Of a DNA stretch of 64,000 bases, positions 41,660 through 51,290 are shown piece by piece. The DNA is from Ureibacillus sp035555915 (GTDB taxonomy: Bacteria > Bacillota > Bacilli > Bacillales_A > Planococcaceae), in the NCBI GenBank assembly GCA_035555915.1, contig DATMGC010000030.1, positions 14,266 to 78,265 on the forward strand, in the 5' to 3' direction. Made by a program: the position numbers and the translations under genes. The notes beneath the pieces are model-generated. The model saw nothing but the letters and a program-made list of their open reading frames with translations. It had not been told where the DNA came from and ran no database searches. Numbering within the stretch: position 1 is the stretch's first letter; every line of letters begins with the position of its first letter.

Positions 41660-41977
41660 TTGGCAATAAATCCGGTATCATTATCTCTTGCAAACACGCA
41701 AATGATTGATGAAACAAACAAATTGAATGCGACGACAACAACGCCGTATGAGGCACAGCAATCATTTGCCCATACATTAAAAGATGCGATTGCTTCTGTT
41801 AATACTCAACAAGTTCAATCAGATGCAATTACAGAAAAGCTAATTAATGGTGAAGATGTTGATTTACATGAAGTCATGATCACTGCTCAAAAAGCAAGTA
41901 TTACTCTAAATGCTACTATAGAAGTTCGTAATAAAGCAATTGAGGCGTACCAAGAAATTATGCGAATGACGATTTAA
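41660..41977 (+). CDS. fliE: Flagellar hook-basal body protein FliE
   Basis: Small adapter (105 aa) joining the MS ring to the rod. The conserved C-terminal half reads LHEVMITAQKASITLNATIE and ends IEAYQEIMRMTI. TTG 41660 has GGAAAGGATG about 10 nt upstream. A 109-nt gap separates it from fliF and holds an imperfect hairpin (CACCATTT with AAATTGGTG), possibly an RNA processing site. Confidence 0.93.
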   Translation: MAINPVSLSLANTQMIDETNKLNATTTTPYEAQQSFAHTLKDAIASVNTQQVQSDAITEKLINGEDVDLHEVMITAQKASITLNATIEVRNKAIEAYQEIMRMTI

Positions 41978-42086
41978 ACTTCATTTAGCAACTCTATACC
42001 TGCACCATTTACTTAAAATTGGTGAACTGCACAAAGACTGCCAAGCTAAGTCGATAAGGTGTATTACAAAAATCGGGGGATAGCTA

Positions 42087-43688
42087 ATGAAAGAGCGTTT
42101 TACAAAAATAAAAACAGATTCTGTGCAATTCTGGAAGAGTCGCACGAAAAATCAGAAGGTTGCAATTATAAGTACTTTAGTAGGGGTAATAATACTTGCA
42201 GCTGTAATTACATATTTCTCAACGAGAACAAAAATGGTGCCATTGTTTACTGAGCTATCTGCAGCTGAGGCTGGAGAGATTGCCGAAGTGTTAACTGCAC
42301 AAGGGGTTACATATGAAATATCTCCTGGAGGGACTAATATTCTAGTTCCAGAGGAGCAAGTAGATTCACTAACAGTATCTCTAGCAGCACAAGGGTATCC
42401 TGAGTCGGGTGATATTAATAATTCCTTCTTCACCGATAATGCTGGATTTGGGATGACTGATAATGAATTTAATGTTATTAAACTAGCAGCTACACAAACA
42501 GAGTTAGCGAACTTGATTAAACGAATTGACGGTGTAAAAAATGCCAATGTCATGATTAATATGCCGGAAAAAGGTGTATTTGTGAGTGATACAGGGCAAG
42601 AGGCAAGTGTATCTATAGTGTTAGATACTGAGCCTGGTCATAAATTTTCAAATGAACAAATTACTACCTTATATAATTTGGTATCAAAAAGTATCCCGAA
42701 CTTAAGTACTGACAATATTGTCATTACAAATCAGTACTCGGAGTATTTCGATTTAGAATCTGCCTCGTCTGGATCTAACTCAATTGATACGGTTGATGGT
42801 CAAATGCAAGTGAAGAAAAACGTGGAACGGGATTTACAAAGACAAGTACAACAAATGTTAGGTACTCTCATGGGTAATGATAAAGTCGTCGTTTCCGTAA
42901 CAACAGATATTGACTTTAAACAAGAAAATCGTGAAGAGAAACTTGTTGCACCGGTTGATGAAGAGAATATGCAAGGAATCGAAATCAGTGCTCAACGAAT
43001 TACTGAAACGTATTCCGGAACAGGAGCAGCGGCTGCATCTGGAACTCCAGAAGCTGAATCAACAACTGATAATTTTGTCGACTATGATGCTACAACTAGT
43101 GGTGATGGGGACTACGAAAAAGTAGAAGAAACGATTAATAACGATGTCAATCGTATTACAAAAGACATTCAGGAAAGTCCTTACAAATTACGAGATATTG
43201 GAATACAGGTAATGGTCGAGCCACCAAATCCAGATGACGTTACTTCCCTTTCAGACGATGTAAAAAGTGATATTGAACAAATTCTATCAACAATTGTCCG
43301 TACTTCAATTGATAAAGAAGCTGCAGGAGAACTGACTGATGAGCAAATTAGCCAAAAAGTAGTTGTATCTGTTCAACCTTTCTATGGAAATGATGCTGTA
43401 GCGAATGAAGAAACACCAGTCTTCCCTTGGTGGATTTGGGTTATTGGTGGAATATTAGTTGCAGTGATTTTATTACTCGTATTCTTCATCATTCGATCTA
43501 GAAAACAAGAAGAAGAAGAAGAGGATGAATTTACAATTGTTGAAGAACAAGAAAGATTCATTGTAAATGATATCAACGACGAAAAAGAAACAGAAGGAAC
43601 GATACGTCGTAAACAGCTTGAAAAAATGGCAAAAGAAAAACCTGAAGATTTTGCTAAGCTATTACGCAGTTGGATTACCGAAGATTAA
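42087..43688 (+). CDS. fliF: Flagellar MS-ring protein FliF
   Basis: Membrane ring that founds the basal body (533 aa). One membrane segment lies near residues 27-45 (VAIISTLVGVIILAAVITYF), and another near 449-470 (WWIWVIGGILVAVILLLVFF). Between them are the ring-building motifs; the periplasm-side loop near 310-345 is Ser/Thr/Asp-rich. The C-terminal tail (EDFAKLLRSWITED) binds FliG. ATG 42087 follows GGGGGATAG. fliG starts 15 nt downstream. Confidence 0.97.
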   Translation: MKERFTKIKTDSVQFWKSRTKNQKVAIISTLVGVIILAAVITYFSTRTKMVPLFTELSAAEAGEIAEVLTAQGVTYEISPGGTNILVPEEQVDSLTVSLAAQGYPESGDINNSFFTDNAGFGMTDNEFNVIKLAATQTELANLIKRIDGVKNANVMINMPEKGVFVSDTGQEASVSIVLDTEPGHKFSNEQITTLYNLVSKSIPNLSTDNIVITNQYSEYFDLESASSGSNSIDTVDGQMQVKKNVERDLQRQVQQMLGTLMGNDKVVVSVTTDIDFKQENREEKLVAPVDEENMQGIEISAQRITETYSGTGAAAASGTPEAESTTDNFVDYDATTSGDGDYEKVEETINNDVNRITKDIQESPYKLRDIGIQVMVEPPNPDDVTSLSDDVKSDIEQILSTIVRTSIDKEAAGELTDEQISQKVVVSVQPFYGNDAVANEETPVFPWWIWVIGGILVAVILLLVFFIIRSRKQEEEEEDEFTIVEEQERFIVNDINDEKETEGTIRRKQLEKMAKEKPEDFAKLLRSWITED

Positions 43689-43703
43689 TGGGGGTATTCG
43701 AAC

Positions 43704-44717
43704 ATGTCCAAAAAAGAAAAAGGATTAACAGGAAAGCAAAAAGCAGCATTACTGTTAATTTCTTTAGGACCAGAAGTTTCTGCTTCTGTATATAAACATT
43801 TAAACGAAGAAGAAATTGAACGGCTGACATTAGAAATCTCGAGTGTTAAAAAGGTAGAGCCTAATATAAAGGAAGATATTATTGAAGAATTCCATAATAT
43901 CGCTTTAGCTCAAGACTATATTTCACAGGGTGGAATCGGTTACGCAAAAACAATCTTAGAAAAAGCGTTAGGGGCAGATCAAGCTCAAGCAATTATTAAC
44001 CGCTTGACTTCTTCCTTGCAAGTACGACCGTTCGACTTTGCAAGGAAAGCAGATCCTGGACAAATTTTCAACTTTATCCAAAATGAACATCCGCAAACAA
44101 TTGCTTTAATACTATCTTATTTGGATCCTGGACAAGCAGGCGTAATCCTTTCCTCACTTCCACAAGAAGTACAAGCAGATATTGCGAAACGTATTGCAAC
44201 AATGGATTCTACTTCACCAGAGGTAATTAGTGAGATTGAAGCGGTTTTAGAACGCAAATTATCTTCAACTGTCACACAGGATTATACGGAAACAGGTGGA
44301 GTCGATGCCGTTGTGGAGGTATTAAATGGTGTGGATCGACAAACGGAGAAAACGATACTCGATGCGTTAGAAATACAAGATCCAGAGTTGGCAGAAGAAA
44401 TCAAAAAGAGAATGTTTGTTTTCGAGGATATCGTTACGCTGGATAATCGCTCAATACAACGTGTGATTCGCGATTGTGAAAATGAGGACTTGTTATTATC
44501 TATGAAAGTAAGTAGTGAAGAGGTTAAAGAAATTCTTTTCCGCAATATGTCTCAGCGTATGGCAGATACCTTCAAAGAAGAAATGGAGATTATGGGTCCT
44601 GTTCGTCTGCGTGATGTAGAAGAAGCACAATCTAGAATAGTAGGTGTTATTCGTAGATTAGAAGATGCAGGAGAAATTATCATAGCTCGTGGTGGAGGAG
44701 ATGACGTAATTGTCTAG
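43704..44717 (+). CDS. fliG: Flagellar motor switch protein FliG
   Basis: C-ring protein (337 aa) that transmits torque from the MotAB stator. N domain (KGLTGKQKAALLLISLG) binds FliF; the middle domain has the EHPQTIALILSYLDP motif near 130 that binds FliM; the C-terminal charged helix (ENEDLLLSMKVSSEEVKE) contacts the stator. ATG 43704 lies 13 nt after GGGGG. It overlaps fliH by 8 nt. Confidence 0.98.
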   Translation: MSKKEKGLTGKQKAALLLISLGPEVSASVYKHLNEEEIERLTLEISSVKKVEPNIKEDIIEEFHNIALAQDYISQGGIGYAKTILEKALGADQAQAIINRLTSSLQVRPFDFARKADPGQIFNFIQNEHPQTIALILSYLDPGQAGVILSSLPQEVQADIAKRIATMDSTSPEVISEIEAVLERKLSSTVTQDYTETGGVDAVVEVLNGVDRQTEKTILDALEIQDPELAEEIKKRMFVFEDIVTLDNRSIQRVIRDCENEDLLLSMKVSSEEVKEILFRNMSQRMADTFKEEMEIMGPVRLRDVEEAQSRIVGVIRRLEDAGEIIIARGGGDDVIV

Positions 44718-45492
44718 AATCATCCGCTCAAGCAGTACCGTTCAACAGCAGGACAAACAAGTCGAAATCCAACTTCGAAACTTGTTTCATGTAGACTTTG
44801 ATGGCGAAGAAAACGATCAAGTACTAGCTCTTACAATAAATGAGATTAATGCTGAAAGAGAGAAAATGCTGTATGAAGTCTCAATTGAAATGAATGAGCA
44901 AAAACAACAGTTTGAACAATACCAGCAAGAACAATTAGCAATGTTAGAACAGTTAAAAAAACAGTGGGAAGAAGAAAAACTAGTATTAGAGCAAAATGCC
45001 TACAATCAAGGTTTTCAACAAGGCTATGATGAAGGCATGAGAAAAGCGCAAGTTGATATGCAAGATTCCTTCTCACTTGCTAATCAAGTCATTGAAGATT
45101 CTCGAGTAATGGCTCAAAACTATATTGAAGAACAAGAGCAAGTAATACTAGATCTTGCATTAACTGCTTCTGAGCGAATCATTGGTATCTCTCTAGAACG
45201 AGATGATGAAGTCTATTTATCAATTGTTAAAAGAGGTCTAAAAGAAGCGCGAGAAATGAAGGAAATTAAAATTTATGTCTCGCCAACCTACCATCGTCTA
45301 ATATCACAACATCGAAACGAGTTAGTCGAAATGTTTCCTAATGATGTACCGTTACTCGTGTTTGTTGAAGATGAATTAGATGAGACCCAATGTTTTATTG
45401 AAACAAATCATGGACGTATCGTTGTTTCAATCGATGAGCAGTTAAGTGAGCTTCGAATTAAGCTAAATGAAATTTTGGACAGTAAGGAATGA
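44710..45492 (+). CDS. fliH: Flagellar assembly protein FliH
   Basis: Regulator of the export ATPase FliI (260 aa). A Glu/Gln-rich coiled coil spans about residues 45-100, followed by GYDEGMRKAQVDMQ (a GxxxG-like repeat region) and a C-terminal domain like the V-ATPase E subunit (LDLALTASERIIGISLERDD). TTG 44710 overlaps the fliG end, with no strong ribosome binding site beyond GGTGGAGGAG about 8-15 nt upstream. Confidence 0.92.
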   Translation: MSRIIRSSSTVQQQDKQVEIQLRNLFHVDFDGEENDQVLALTINEINAEREKMLYEVSIEMNEQKQQFEQYQQEQLAMLEQLKKQWEEEKLVLEQNAYNQGFQQGYDEGMRKAQVDMQDSFSLANQVIEDSRVMAQNYIEEQEQVILDLALTASERIIGISLERDDEVYLSIVKRGLKEAREMKEIKIYVSPTYHRLISQHRNELVEMFPNDVPLLVFVEDELDETQCFIETNHGRIVVSIDEQLSELRIKLNEILDSKE

Positions 45493-45496
45493 TAGG

Positions 45497-46822
45497 ATGA
45501 AAGCGGCTCAATTAATAGACACAATTCCAACATTAAATACGTTTAAAAAATTCGGTAAAGTAAATCGAGTTGTCGGTTTAATGATTGAGTCACAGGGTCC
45601 TGAGAGTTCCATCGGCGATGTATGTAAAATACATGTGAATTCATTGAAAAATGGCCATCAGATCATTTTAGCTGAAGTAGTAGGATTTAATAATGAATTT
45701 GTCGTTTTAATGCCATATACATCTATTCGAGAAATCTCAATTGGGTGTCTCGTTGAAGGAACAGGAAAGCCACTTGAAGTAAAAGTGGGTCCTGAACTCA
45801 TTGGTAAAGTACTAGATTCCTTGGGAAATCCTTTTGATGGTTCACTCCTTCCAAGGGGATTAACTACTGTTCAAACCGATCAAGAACCACCAAATCCTTT
45901 GAAAAGGCCACCGATTAGTGAACAGCTTGAAGTTGGTGTGAAAGCCATTGATGGAATGTTAACAGTTGGTAACGGACAACGTGTAGGTATTTTCGCTGGA
46001 TCAGGGGTAGGTAAAAGTACTTTACTAGGTATGATTGCTCGAAATACAAAAGCAGATTTAAATGTTATTGCCTTAATTGGTGAACGTGGACGTGAAGTAC
46101 TTGAATTTATCGAACGTGATTTAGGTGAAGAAGGTTTGAAGCGATCAATTGTAGTCGCGGCAACAGGCGATCAACCCGCATTAATGCGCATTAAAGGAGC
46201 TTTTACAGCAACTGCAATAGCCGAGTATTTTAGAGATCGTGGAATGAATGTCATGTTAATGATGGATTCGGTAACACGTGTAGCGATGGCACAGCGTGAA
46301 ATTGGTCTTGCAACAGGGGAACCCCCTGCACAAAAAGGATATACTCCTTCGGTATTTTCAATATTACCAAAACTATTAGAGCGAACAGGAACAAATCAAC
46401 ATGGTTCAATTACTGCTTTCTATACGGTTTTAGTAGATGGTGATGATATGAATGAGCCAATCGCTGATACGGTTCGAGGAATCTTAGATGGACATATTGT
46501 ATTAGACCGTACTTTAGCAAACAAGGGTCAATATCCAGCCATCAATGTTCTAAAAAGTGTAAGTCGTCTAATGAATCATATTTCTTTACCTGAACATGTG
46601 AAAGCAGCCGAGAGACTTAGAGAACTCTATTATACGTATGCAAAGTCAGAGGATTTAATCAATATCGGTGCCTATAAACGAGGGACATCTAAGGAAATTG
46701 ATGAAGCCATTCAGTATGAACCGCTGATAACAAACTTTTTAAAGCAAGGTTATAAAGATAAAGTATCACTCGAAAATACAGTAAAAGAAATAATAGCGTT
46801 GTCGAATGGTGGAGGTAGATAA
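45497..46822 (+). CDS. fliI: Flagellum-specific ATP synthase FliI
   Basis: Export ATPase related to F1 beta (441 aa). Walker A GIFAGSGVGKST is near residue 165, with GERGREVLEFIERDLG near 195 and the Walker B region MLMMDSVTRVAMAQRE near 249. ATG 45497 is chosen because the protein then starts MKAAQLID like B. subtilis FliI; an upstream in-frame TTG-type start at 45467 lies inside fliH. Translation couples to fliH (4-nt gap) and fliJ (TAATG). Confidence 0.96.
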   Translation: MKAAQLIDTIPTLNTFKKFGKVNRVVGLMIESQGPESSIGDVCKIHVNSLKNGHQIILAEVVGFNNEFVVLMPYTSIREISIGCLVEGTGKPLEVKVGPELIGKVLDSLGNPFDGSLLPRGLTTVQTDQEPPNPLKRPPISEQLEVGVKAIDGMLTVGNGQRVGIFAGSGVGKSTLLGMIARNTKADLNVIALIGERGREVLEFIERDLGEEGLKRSIVVAATGDQPALMRIKGAFTATAIAEYFRDRGMNVMLMMDSVTRVAMAQREIGLATGEPPAQKGYTPSVFSILPKLLERTGTNQHGSITAFYTVLVDGDDMNEPIADTVRGILDGHIVLDRTLANKGQYPAINVLKSVSRLMNHISLPEHVKAAERLRELYYTYAKSEDLINIGAYKRGTSKEIDEAIQYEPLITNFLKQGYKDKVSLENTVKEIIALSNGGGR

Positions 46823-47271
46823 TGGTTCAATATGCATATCGTTTTGAGAAAATATTAACAATCCGTGAGCAAGAAAAACAACAAACGGAAGCAGCTTACA
46901 AAGAGGCAGTACGAGCATTTGAAGAAGTTGCAACAAAACTTTATGATCTTTTAAAGAAAAAAGAAGATCTAATTACTTATCAAAATGAAACATTAGCAGT
47001 TGGATCAACAATTGATCAAATCCACCATTTTGCAACCTTTATAGATAGCATTGAACGATCAATAGCAGAAGTTCAACAAAAAGTTGTACAAGCACGTTCA
47101 AAAATGAACTGGCATGAGCAGAAATTATTAGAAAAAAACTTGGAAATACGTAAGTTTGAAAAAATGCGTGAAAAAGATTTTACAACATTTAAAAACGAAC
47201 AAGATAGAGCAGAAATGCTCTATCTAGATGAACTTTCATCACTTATGTATTCAAAGAAAGAATTTAGGTGA
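46822..47271 (+). CDS. fliJ: Flagellar export protein FliJ
   Basis: A coiled-coil chaperone escort (149 aa), rich in Glu, Lys and Gln, that fits into the FliI ring. The opening YAYRFEKILTIREQEKQQTE is typical of FliJ. Sequence is poorly conserved in the family, so the call leans on position between fliI and fliK. The ATG shares a base with the fliI stop codon. Confidence 0.92.
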   Translation: MVQYAYRFEKILTIREQEKQQTEAAYKEAVRAFEEVATKLYDLLKKKEDLITYQNETLAVGSTIDQIHHFATFIDSIERSIAEVQQKVVQARSKMNWHEQKLLEKNLEIRKFEKMREKDFTTFKNEQDRAEMLYLDELSSLMYSKKEFR

Positions 47272-47275
47272 TTTC

Positions 47276-47866
47276 ATGGCAAAGGGTAAAACAAAACAAG
47301 TAAAAACAGAGATACATGAAGAAAATTCACCAGGTATTTTTCAAAAGCTTATTTTTTGGTTTATCATTCCGTTGGTATTTATAGTAGCAATCCTTCTTGT
47401 AATAGCAACTTTTACGGACTTTAATGTTTTTGATAAGGCCTCAGAGCTTACTAATTTTAATGGTTCGGAAGATGTCACAGATAATAAATCACCCGATCAA
47501 AATGGTAAAAAAATTGTTGGATTGGAAGCTGAAGTGAAAGAAAAAGAGGCGGAGATCGAACAATTGCAGGATGAATTAGAAAAAGCGAAAGCAGAAAATC
47601 AAGAGAGTCAATCGAAACAAGAGCAACTTCAATATGAAATTGATAAATTGAAAAGTGAGCAAAACGAAGCAAAAAAAGAATTTAATGATATCTTAAGTTC
47701 CTTTGAGAAAATGTCAGCAAAATCAGCTGCACCAATACTTGTGGAAATGAAAGATGACGAAGCATTGAAAATACTTGCTAATATGAAACCTGATACTTTA
47801 TCAGCTATTTTGGCAAAAATGGAACCTGCTAAGGCTGCACATTATACGCAACTATTGTCAGAATGA
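47276..47866 (+). CDS. ylxF: MotE-like protein YlxF
   Basis: A 196-residue membrane protein encoded between fliJ and fliK, as ylxF is in B. subtilis. One membrane segment lies near residues 24-46 (LIFWFIIPLVFIVAILLVIA), then a coiled coil (EVKEKEAEIEQLQDELEKA), then a C-terminal MgtE-N-like domain (LVEMKDDEALKILANMKPDT). Related MotE proteins aid stator or motor stability; the role here is inferred. ATG 47276 follows TTAGGTG. Confidence 0.85.
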   Translation: MAKGKTKQVKTEIHEENSPGIFQKLIFWFIIPLVFIVAILLVIATFTDFNVFDKASELTNFNGSEDVTDNKSPDQNGKKIVGLEAEVKEKEAEIEQLQDELEKAKAENQESQSKQEQLQYEIDKLKSEQNEAKKEFNDILSSFEKMSAKSAAPILVEMKDDEALKILANMKPDTLSAILAKMEPAKAAHYTQLLSE

Positions 47867-47898
47867 TAAAACTATCCGGGTAAAGAAGGTGAAAAAAT

Positions 47899-49179
47899 AT
47901 GAATATCGGCATAATGCAGCTATCCAATATAGTTGTAAACACAAAGGGAGTATCAAGAGAATCATCCACAATTGCTTCAAGCAAATCAACAGCAAAAAAT
48001 AGTTTTCAAGATGTATTTAATAAGGTAAAAACTACTCCTCAAAATGATACACCGATTGAAAAAGAACAGAATGATTCAATTGATTTAGAGAAGTTAGAGA
48101 ATTTTTTAACATCTCAATCTACTGAAGAAGTAATGGATTCATTAGAAATTCCACATGATGAAGGGCTGCTATTATTACAGATGGATGAAGATGGTCAAGC
48201 TATTGCTTTTGATGAAATGATGAGTATGGAAAACTTACTTTCAGTGTTAAATATTGACCAAAGTCAATTGTTAGAAACGGTTCAGCAGCTTACTGGTAAG
48301 ACAGTAGAAGGTGTAGAGGATATATGGCAGTTGATGAATGCTGTCTTAGAAAATGAGACAGAAATTGTACAGCAGTTAATTACTGCACTAAACGGTGAAC
48401 AAAAAGCAACACCTAAACAAGCTGAACAGCTATTAAAGTTTTTAAAGTTATCACAAATTTCTGGTAAAAATTCTGACTTGCTTACTGAGCAATCAGCTAC
48501 TCTAGAAGAGCTTAAAAATATGTTAAAAAGTGTTGCAGGGGAGATTCAAAATAATATACAAACAACGAAGAATCTATCTGGGAAAGTTTATTTAGAAGGA
48601 TTTGAACAAGTTGTTCAAAAAATAGTGAAAACTGCAGAGTCTATCGAAAAGACAGAAACATCGGAATCAACAAAAACAAATGTTGTGCCCACAACCAATT
48701 TGACAAACCAAACAAAAACAATCTCAATTATGCTTCCGACAGAAAAAGGTGCACAATCTGAGGCTTTAGCTAAGGAAATTCAAAATCTAATAAATCGTAG
48801 TCAAATCTCTAATACGCCGGGTACGACAAAGCTTTTATTAAAACTATATCCGGAAAATTTAGGGTCAGTTCGTATTGAAATAATGCAACAAGATGGCGTA
48901 CTATCTGCTCGGTTACTTACAACAACGGCGATGGGTAAGGAACTTCTTGATAGTCAATTACAACAATTAAAAAATGCATTCGCCAATGCCAATATACAGA
49001 TGGATCGAATCGATATTGCTCAAAGTCTTCAAGAAGCAGATCGCAACTTGAAAGATCAGAGTCAGTTTGGTCATCAGTTTAAACAGCAGACTGAACAAGA
49101 GGAAACTGAACAAGATGAGCAAGAAGATGATTCAGAAAAAATATCCTTTAGTGATTTTCTAATAAATGAGGGGGTGTAA
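47899..49179 (+). CDS. fliK: Flagellar hook-length control protein FliK
   Basis: Molecular ruler that stops hook growth (426 aa). The N-terminal two thirds is Gln/Glu/Thr-rich and poorly conserved. The C-terminal domain shows LLLKLYPENLGSVRIEIMQ near residue 312, the Flg_hook core that binds FlhB. The acidic end (EQEETEQDEQEDD) is unusual in charge. ATG 47899 has GAAGGTGA 6 nt upstream. Followed closely by flgD, whose product caps the hook. Confidence 0.93.
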   Translation: MNIGIMQLSNIVVNTKGVSRESSTIASSKSTAKNSFQDVFNKVKTTPQNDTPIEKEQNDSIDLEKLENFLTSQSTEEVMDSLEIPHDEGLLLLQMDEDGQAIAFDEMMSMENLLSVLNIDQSQLLETVQQLTGKTVEGVEDIWQLMNAVLENETEIVQQLITALNGEQKATPKQAEQLLKFLKLSQISGKNSDLLTEQSATLEELKNMLKSVAGEIQNNIQTTKNLSGKVYLEGFEQVVQKIVKTAESIEKTETSESTKTNVVPTTNLTNQTKTISIMLPTEKGAQSEALAKEIQNLINRSQISNTPGTTKLLLKLYPENLGSVRIEIMQQDGVLSARLLTTTAMGKELLDSQLQQLKNAFANANIQMDRIDIAQSLQEADRNLKDQSQFGHQFKQQTEQEETEQDEQEDDSEKISFSDFLINEGV

Positions 49180-49182
49180 AGG

Positions 49183-49842
49183 ATGGCTACAACAGGCATT
49201 TCAAGTGATTATTACTTAGCTTCTACCCAAAAAGCAAACATTAGTACAACTGGTGATAATTCTAGTCTAGGGAAAGATGCTTTTTTAAAAATCCTTATAA
49301 CTCAATTACAAAACCAAGATCCTACAGAACCAATGGATGATAAAGAATTTATTGCCCAAATGGCTCAATTCTCTTCTTTAGAACAAATGCAAAATATGAC
49401 AACCGCCATGCAAAATCTACTTACATCTCAGAATGAAACGCAACTTATGTCGTATACAACATTTATCGGAAAAGAAGTGAAGTGGAATGAAGTAACCACT
49501 GAAAACGGTGATTCGGTTACGAATGAAGGTACGGGACTGATTAATGAATTGAAATTTAAAGATGGAGTACCTGTATTTGTTCTTGAAGATGGAAAAGAAA
49601 TTACTGCTGGTAATATCTCTTCTATTTTAAACAGCACTTCCACATCAGACACAAGTTCAACAACAGAAAATCCATTAGTTACAGCTAGTCAATTAATAGG
49701 ACAAACTGTACAATATCAAACTGATGGAGAAAAGTTATCGGCAATAATTGAATCTATTTCTACCAATAATAGTTTAATTGAGTACATTTTAAATAACGGT
49801 ACACGTTTACAAAAGGATCAATTTGAACTACTTAATAAATAG
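49183..49842 (+). CDS. flgD: Flagellar hook assembly protein FlgD
   Basis: Hook cap (219 aa; ylxG in B. subtilis). The conserved N-terminal part includes LGKDAFLKILITQLQNQDPT near residue 29 and EFIAQMAQFSSLEQMQNM. A C-terminal region of repeated beta strands follows. The start is ATG 49183, with GAGGGGG about 10 nt upstream. An 88-nt gap to flgE carries the next ribosome binding site. Confidence 0.94.
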   Translation: MATTGISSDYYLASTQKANISTTGDNSSLGKDAFLKILITQLQNQDPTEPMDDKEFIAQMAQFSSLEQMQNMTTAMQNLLTSQNETQLMSYTTFIGKEVKWNEVTTENGDSVTNEGTGLINELKFKDGVPVFVLEDGKEITAGNISSILNSTSTSDTSSTTENPLVTASQLIGQTVQYQTDGEKLSAIIESISTNNSLIEYILNNGTRLQKDQFELLNK

Positions 49843-49930
49843 TTTATAAAGGGAATCTGTGAATTGTCTTGATAGAACAATAAAACGAACCCACATAAAA
49901 TAAAAGGATAAATGAGAGGAGAACGAAACA

Positions 49931-51214
49931 ATGTTACGTTCAATGTATTCAGGGATTTCGGGCTTAAAAAACTTCCAAACAAAGCTTGATGTCATCGGTA
50001 ACAATATTTCAAATGTTAATACATATGGATTCAAAAAGGGACGTGTAGTATTTAAAGATTTAATCTCACAAACAACTGCTGGGGCATCTGGTCCTTCGGG
50101 AGCACGAGGTGGGGTCAACCCTATGCAAGTTGGGTTAGGATCATCGATAGCAGTAATTGATACAATTCATGGTACTGGTGCGCTTCAATCTACTTCACGT
50201 AGTCTTGACTTAGCTATTTCAGGTGATGGCTTCTTCCAAGTAGCGGATGCGACTAATGGACAAAATGGTTATACAAACATTTCATATACTCGTGCAGGTA
50301 ACTTCTATATGGACGAAGCAGGATACCTAGTTAATTCTGACGGTAAATATCTTGTAGGGAAATTTGCAACAATTTCGACACAACCTATTATGGAAGCGCA
50401 ATTTTCTCAACCTACTGCTACAGATCAAACGGATTATTATGCAGGGTATTCATACTTTAAAAATTCAAATGGCCAAAATATCACCGCAGCTAATGCAACA
50501 GCTACTCCTCAAATAGAGGGGTTACGTTTTGATAGTGCTGGTAAGCTTTATACAGGAGCAAAACCGGCTGCACCTGCTTTACCTACTCCTTTGAATGCAA
50601 CGATTTCAGGAGATAATTCATATGAGTTTGAATTTAACGTGACGACAGGTAACTTATATTTGAATAATGGTACAGCTAGATTTTTAGTTGTTAATGATAA
50701 CACTGTCTTAAATGAAGAAACTGGTCAGCAAATAGCTTATACAAGTTCTACTAATAATGTCTATACTGCAGTAAATGGTACAAAAATACAAACTGGTGAA
50801 AGGGATGTTTATTCGTCTGTTGGAAGTGATTTGAATTACCGACCATTACAAATCCCTACAACAGCCCAAAGCATATCAATTGGTCAGGACGGAACTGTGA
50901 ACTTTGTCGATCAATATGGTGAACTACAATGGGCAGGTCAAATTCAATTAGCTAAATTTTCGAATACTGGGGGACTTGAAAAAGTTGGTAGTGTTTATTA
51001 TCAAGCTACAGCAAACTCTGGGCAACCTGTATTGGGCTGGGCAACTGAATTTGGAATTGGTTCTATCCAATCAGGTTTCCTAGAAATGTCCAATGTTGAC
51101 CTTTCAGAAGAGTTTACGGATATGATTGTTGCGCAACGTGGATTCCAAGCAAACTCACGTATTATAACAACTTCAGATGAAATCTTACAAGAGCTAGTAA
51201 ATTTAAAACGCTAA
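49931..51214 (+). CDS. flgE: Flagellar hook protein FlgE
   Basis: Hook subunit (427 aa). N-terminus MLRSMYSGISGLKNFQTKLD and GNNISNVNTYGFKKGR give the D0-D1 region, and the C-terminus EFTDMIVAQRGFQANSRII gives the other half of D0. The middle (about 150-320) is a large Thr/Asn/Ala-rich domain. It is much longer than B. subtilis FlgE (264 aa) and closer to the enterobacterial size. ATG 49931 follows GAGAGGAG. Confidence 0.95.
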   Translation: MLRSMYSGISGLKNFQTKLDVIGNNISNVNTYGFKKGRVVFKDLISQTTAGASGPSGARGGVNPMQVGLGSSIAVIDTIHGTGALQSTSRSLDLAISGDGFFQVADATNGQNGYTNISYTRAGNFYMDEAGYLVNSDGKYLVGKFATISTQPIMEAQFSQPTATDQTDYYAGYSYFKNSNGQNITAANATATPQIEGLRFDSAGKLYTGAKPAAPALPTPLNATISGDNSYEFEFNVTTGNLYLNNGTARFLVVNDNTVLNEETGQQIAYTSSTNNVYTAVNGTKIQTGERDVYSSVGSDLNYRPLQIPTTAQSISIGQDGTVNFVDQYGELQWAGQIQLAKFSNTGGLEKVGSVYYQATANSGQPVLGWATEFGIGSIQSGFLEMSNVDLSEEFTDMIVAQRGFQANSRIITTSDEILQELVNLKR

Positions 51215-51244
51215 ACTAATAGGTTATGACTAATTTCATTGGTA

Positions 51245-51290
51245 GGGAGGGTCGGGCCGGTTTCTCTGAGTAACCCGGCCCCATTCAATG
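51245..51290 (+). promoter_or_regulatory. Hairpin-bridged ribosome binding site of swrD
   Basis: GGGAGGG (51245-51251) is 36 nt from the swrD ATG (51288). In between, GGGCCGG (51254-51260) pairs perfectly with CCGGCCC (51275-51281), extended by TT with AA. If the 28-nt hairpin is folded, 8 nt remain between the Shine-Dalgarno and the ATG. No other ribosome binding site is near the start codon, and no T-run follows the stem. Confidence 0.65.

Noticed and set aside
51254..51281. Terminator between flgE and swrD
   Set aside because: The GC-rich stem is followed by CATTCAATG with no T-run, and the downstream fla/che genes must be transcribed through it.
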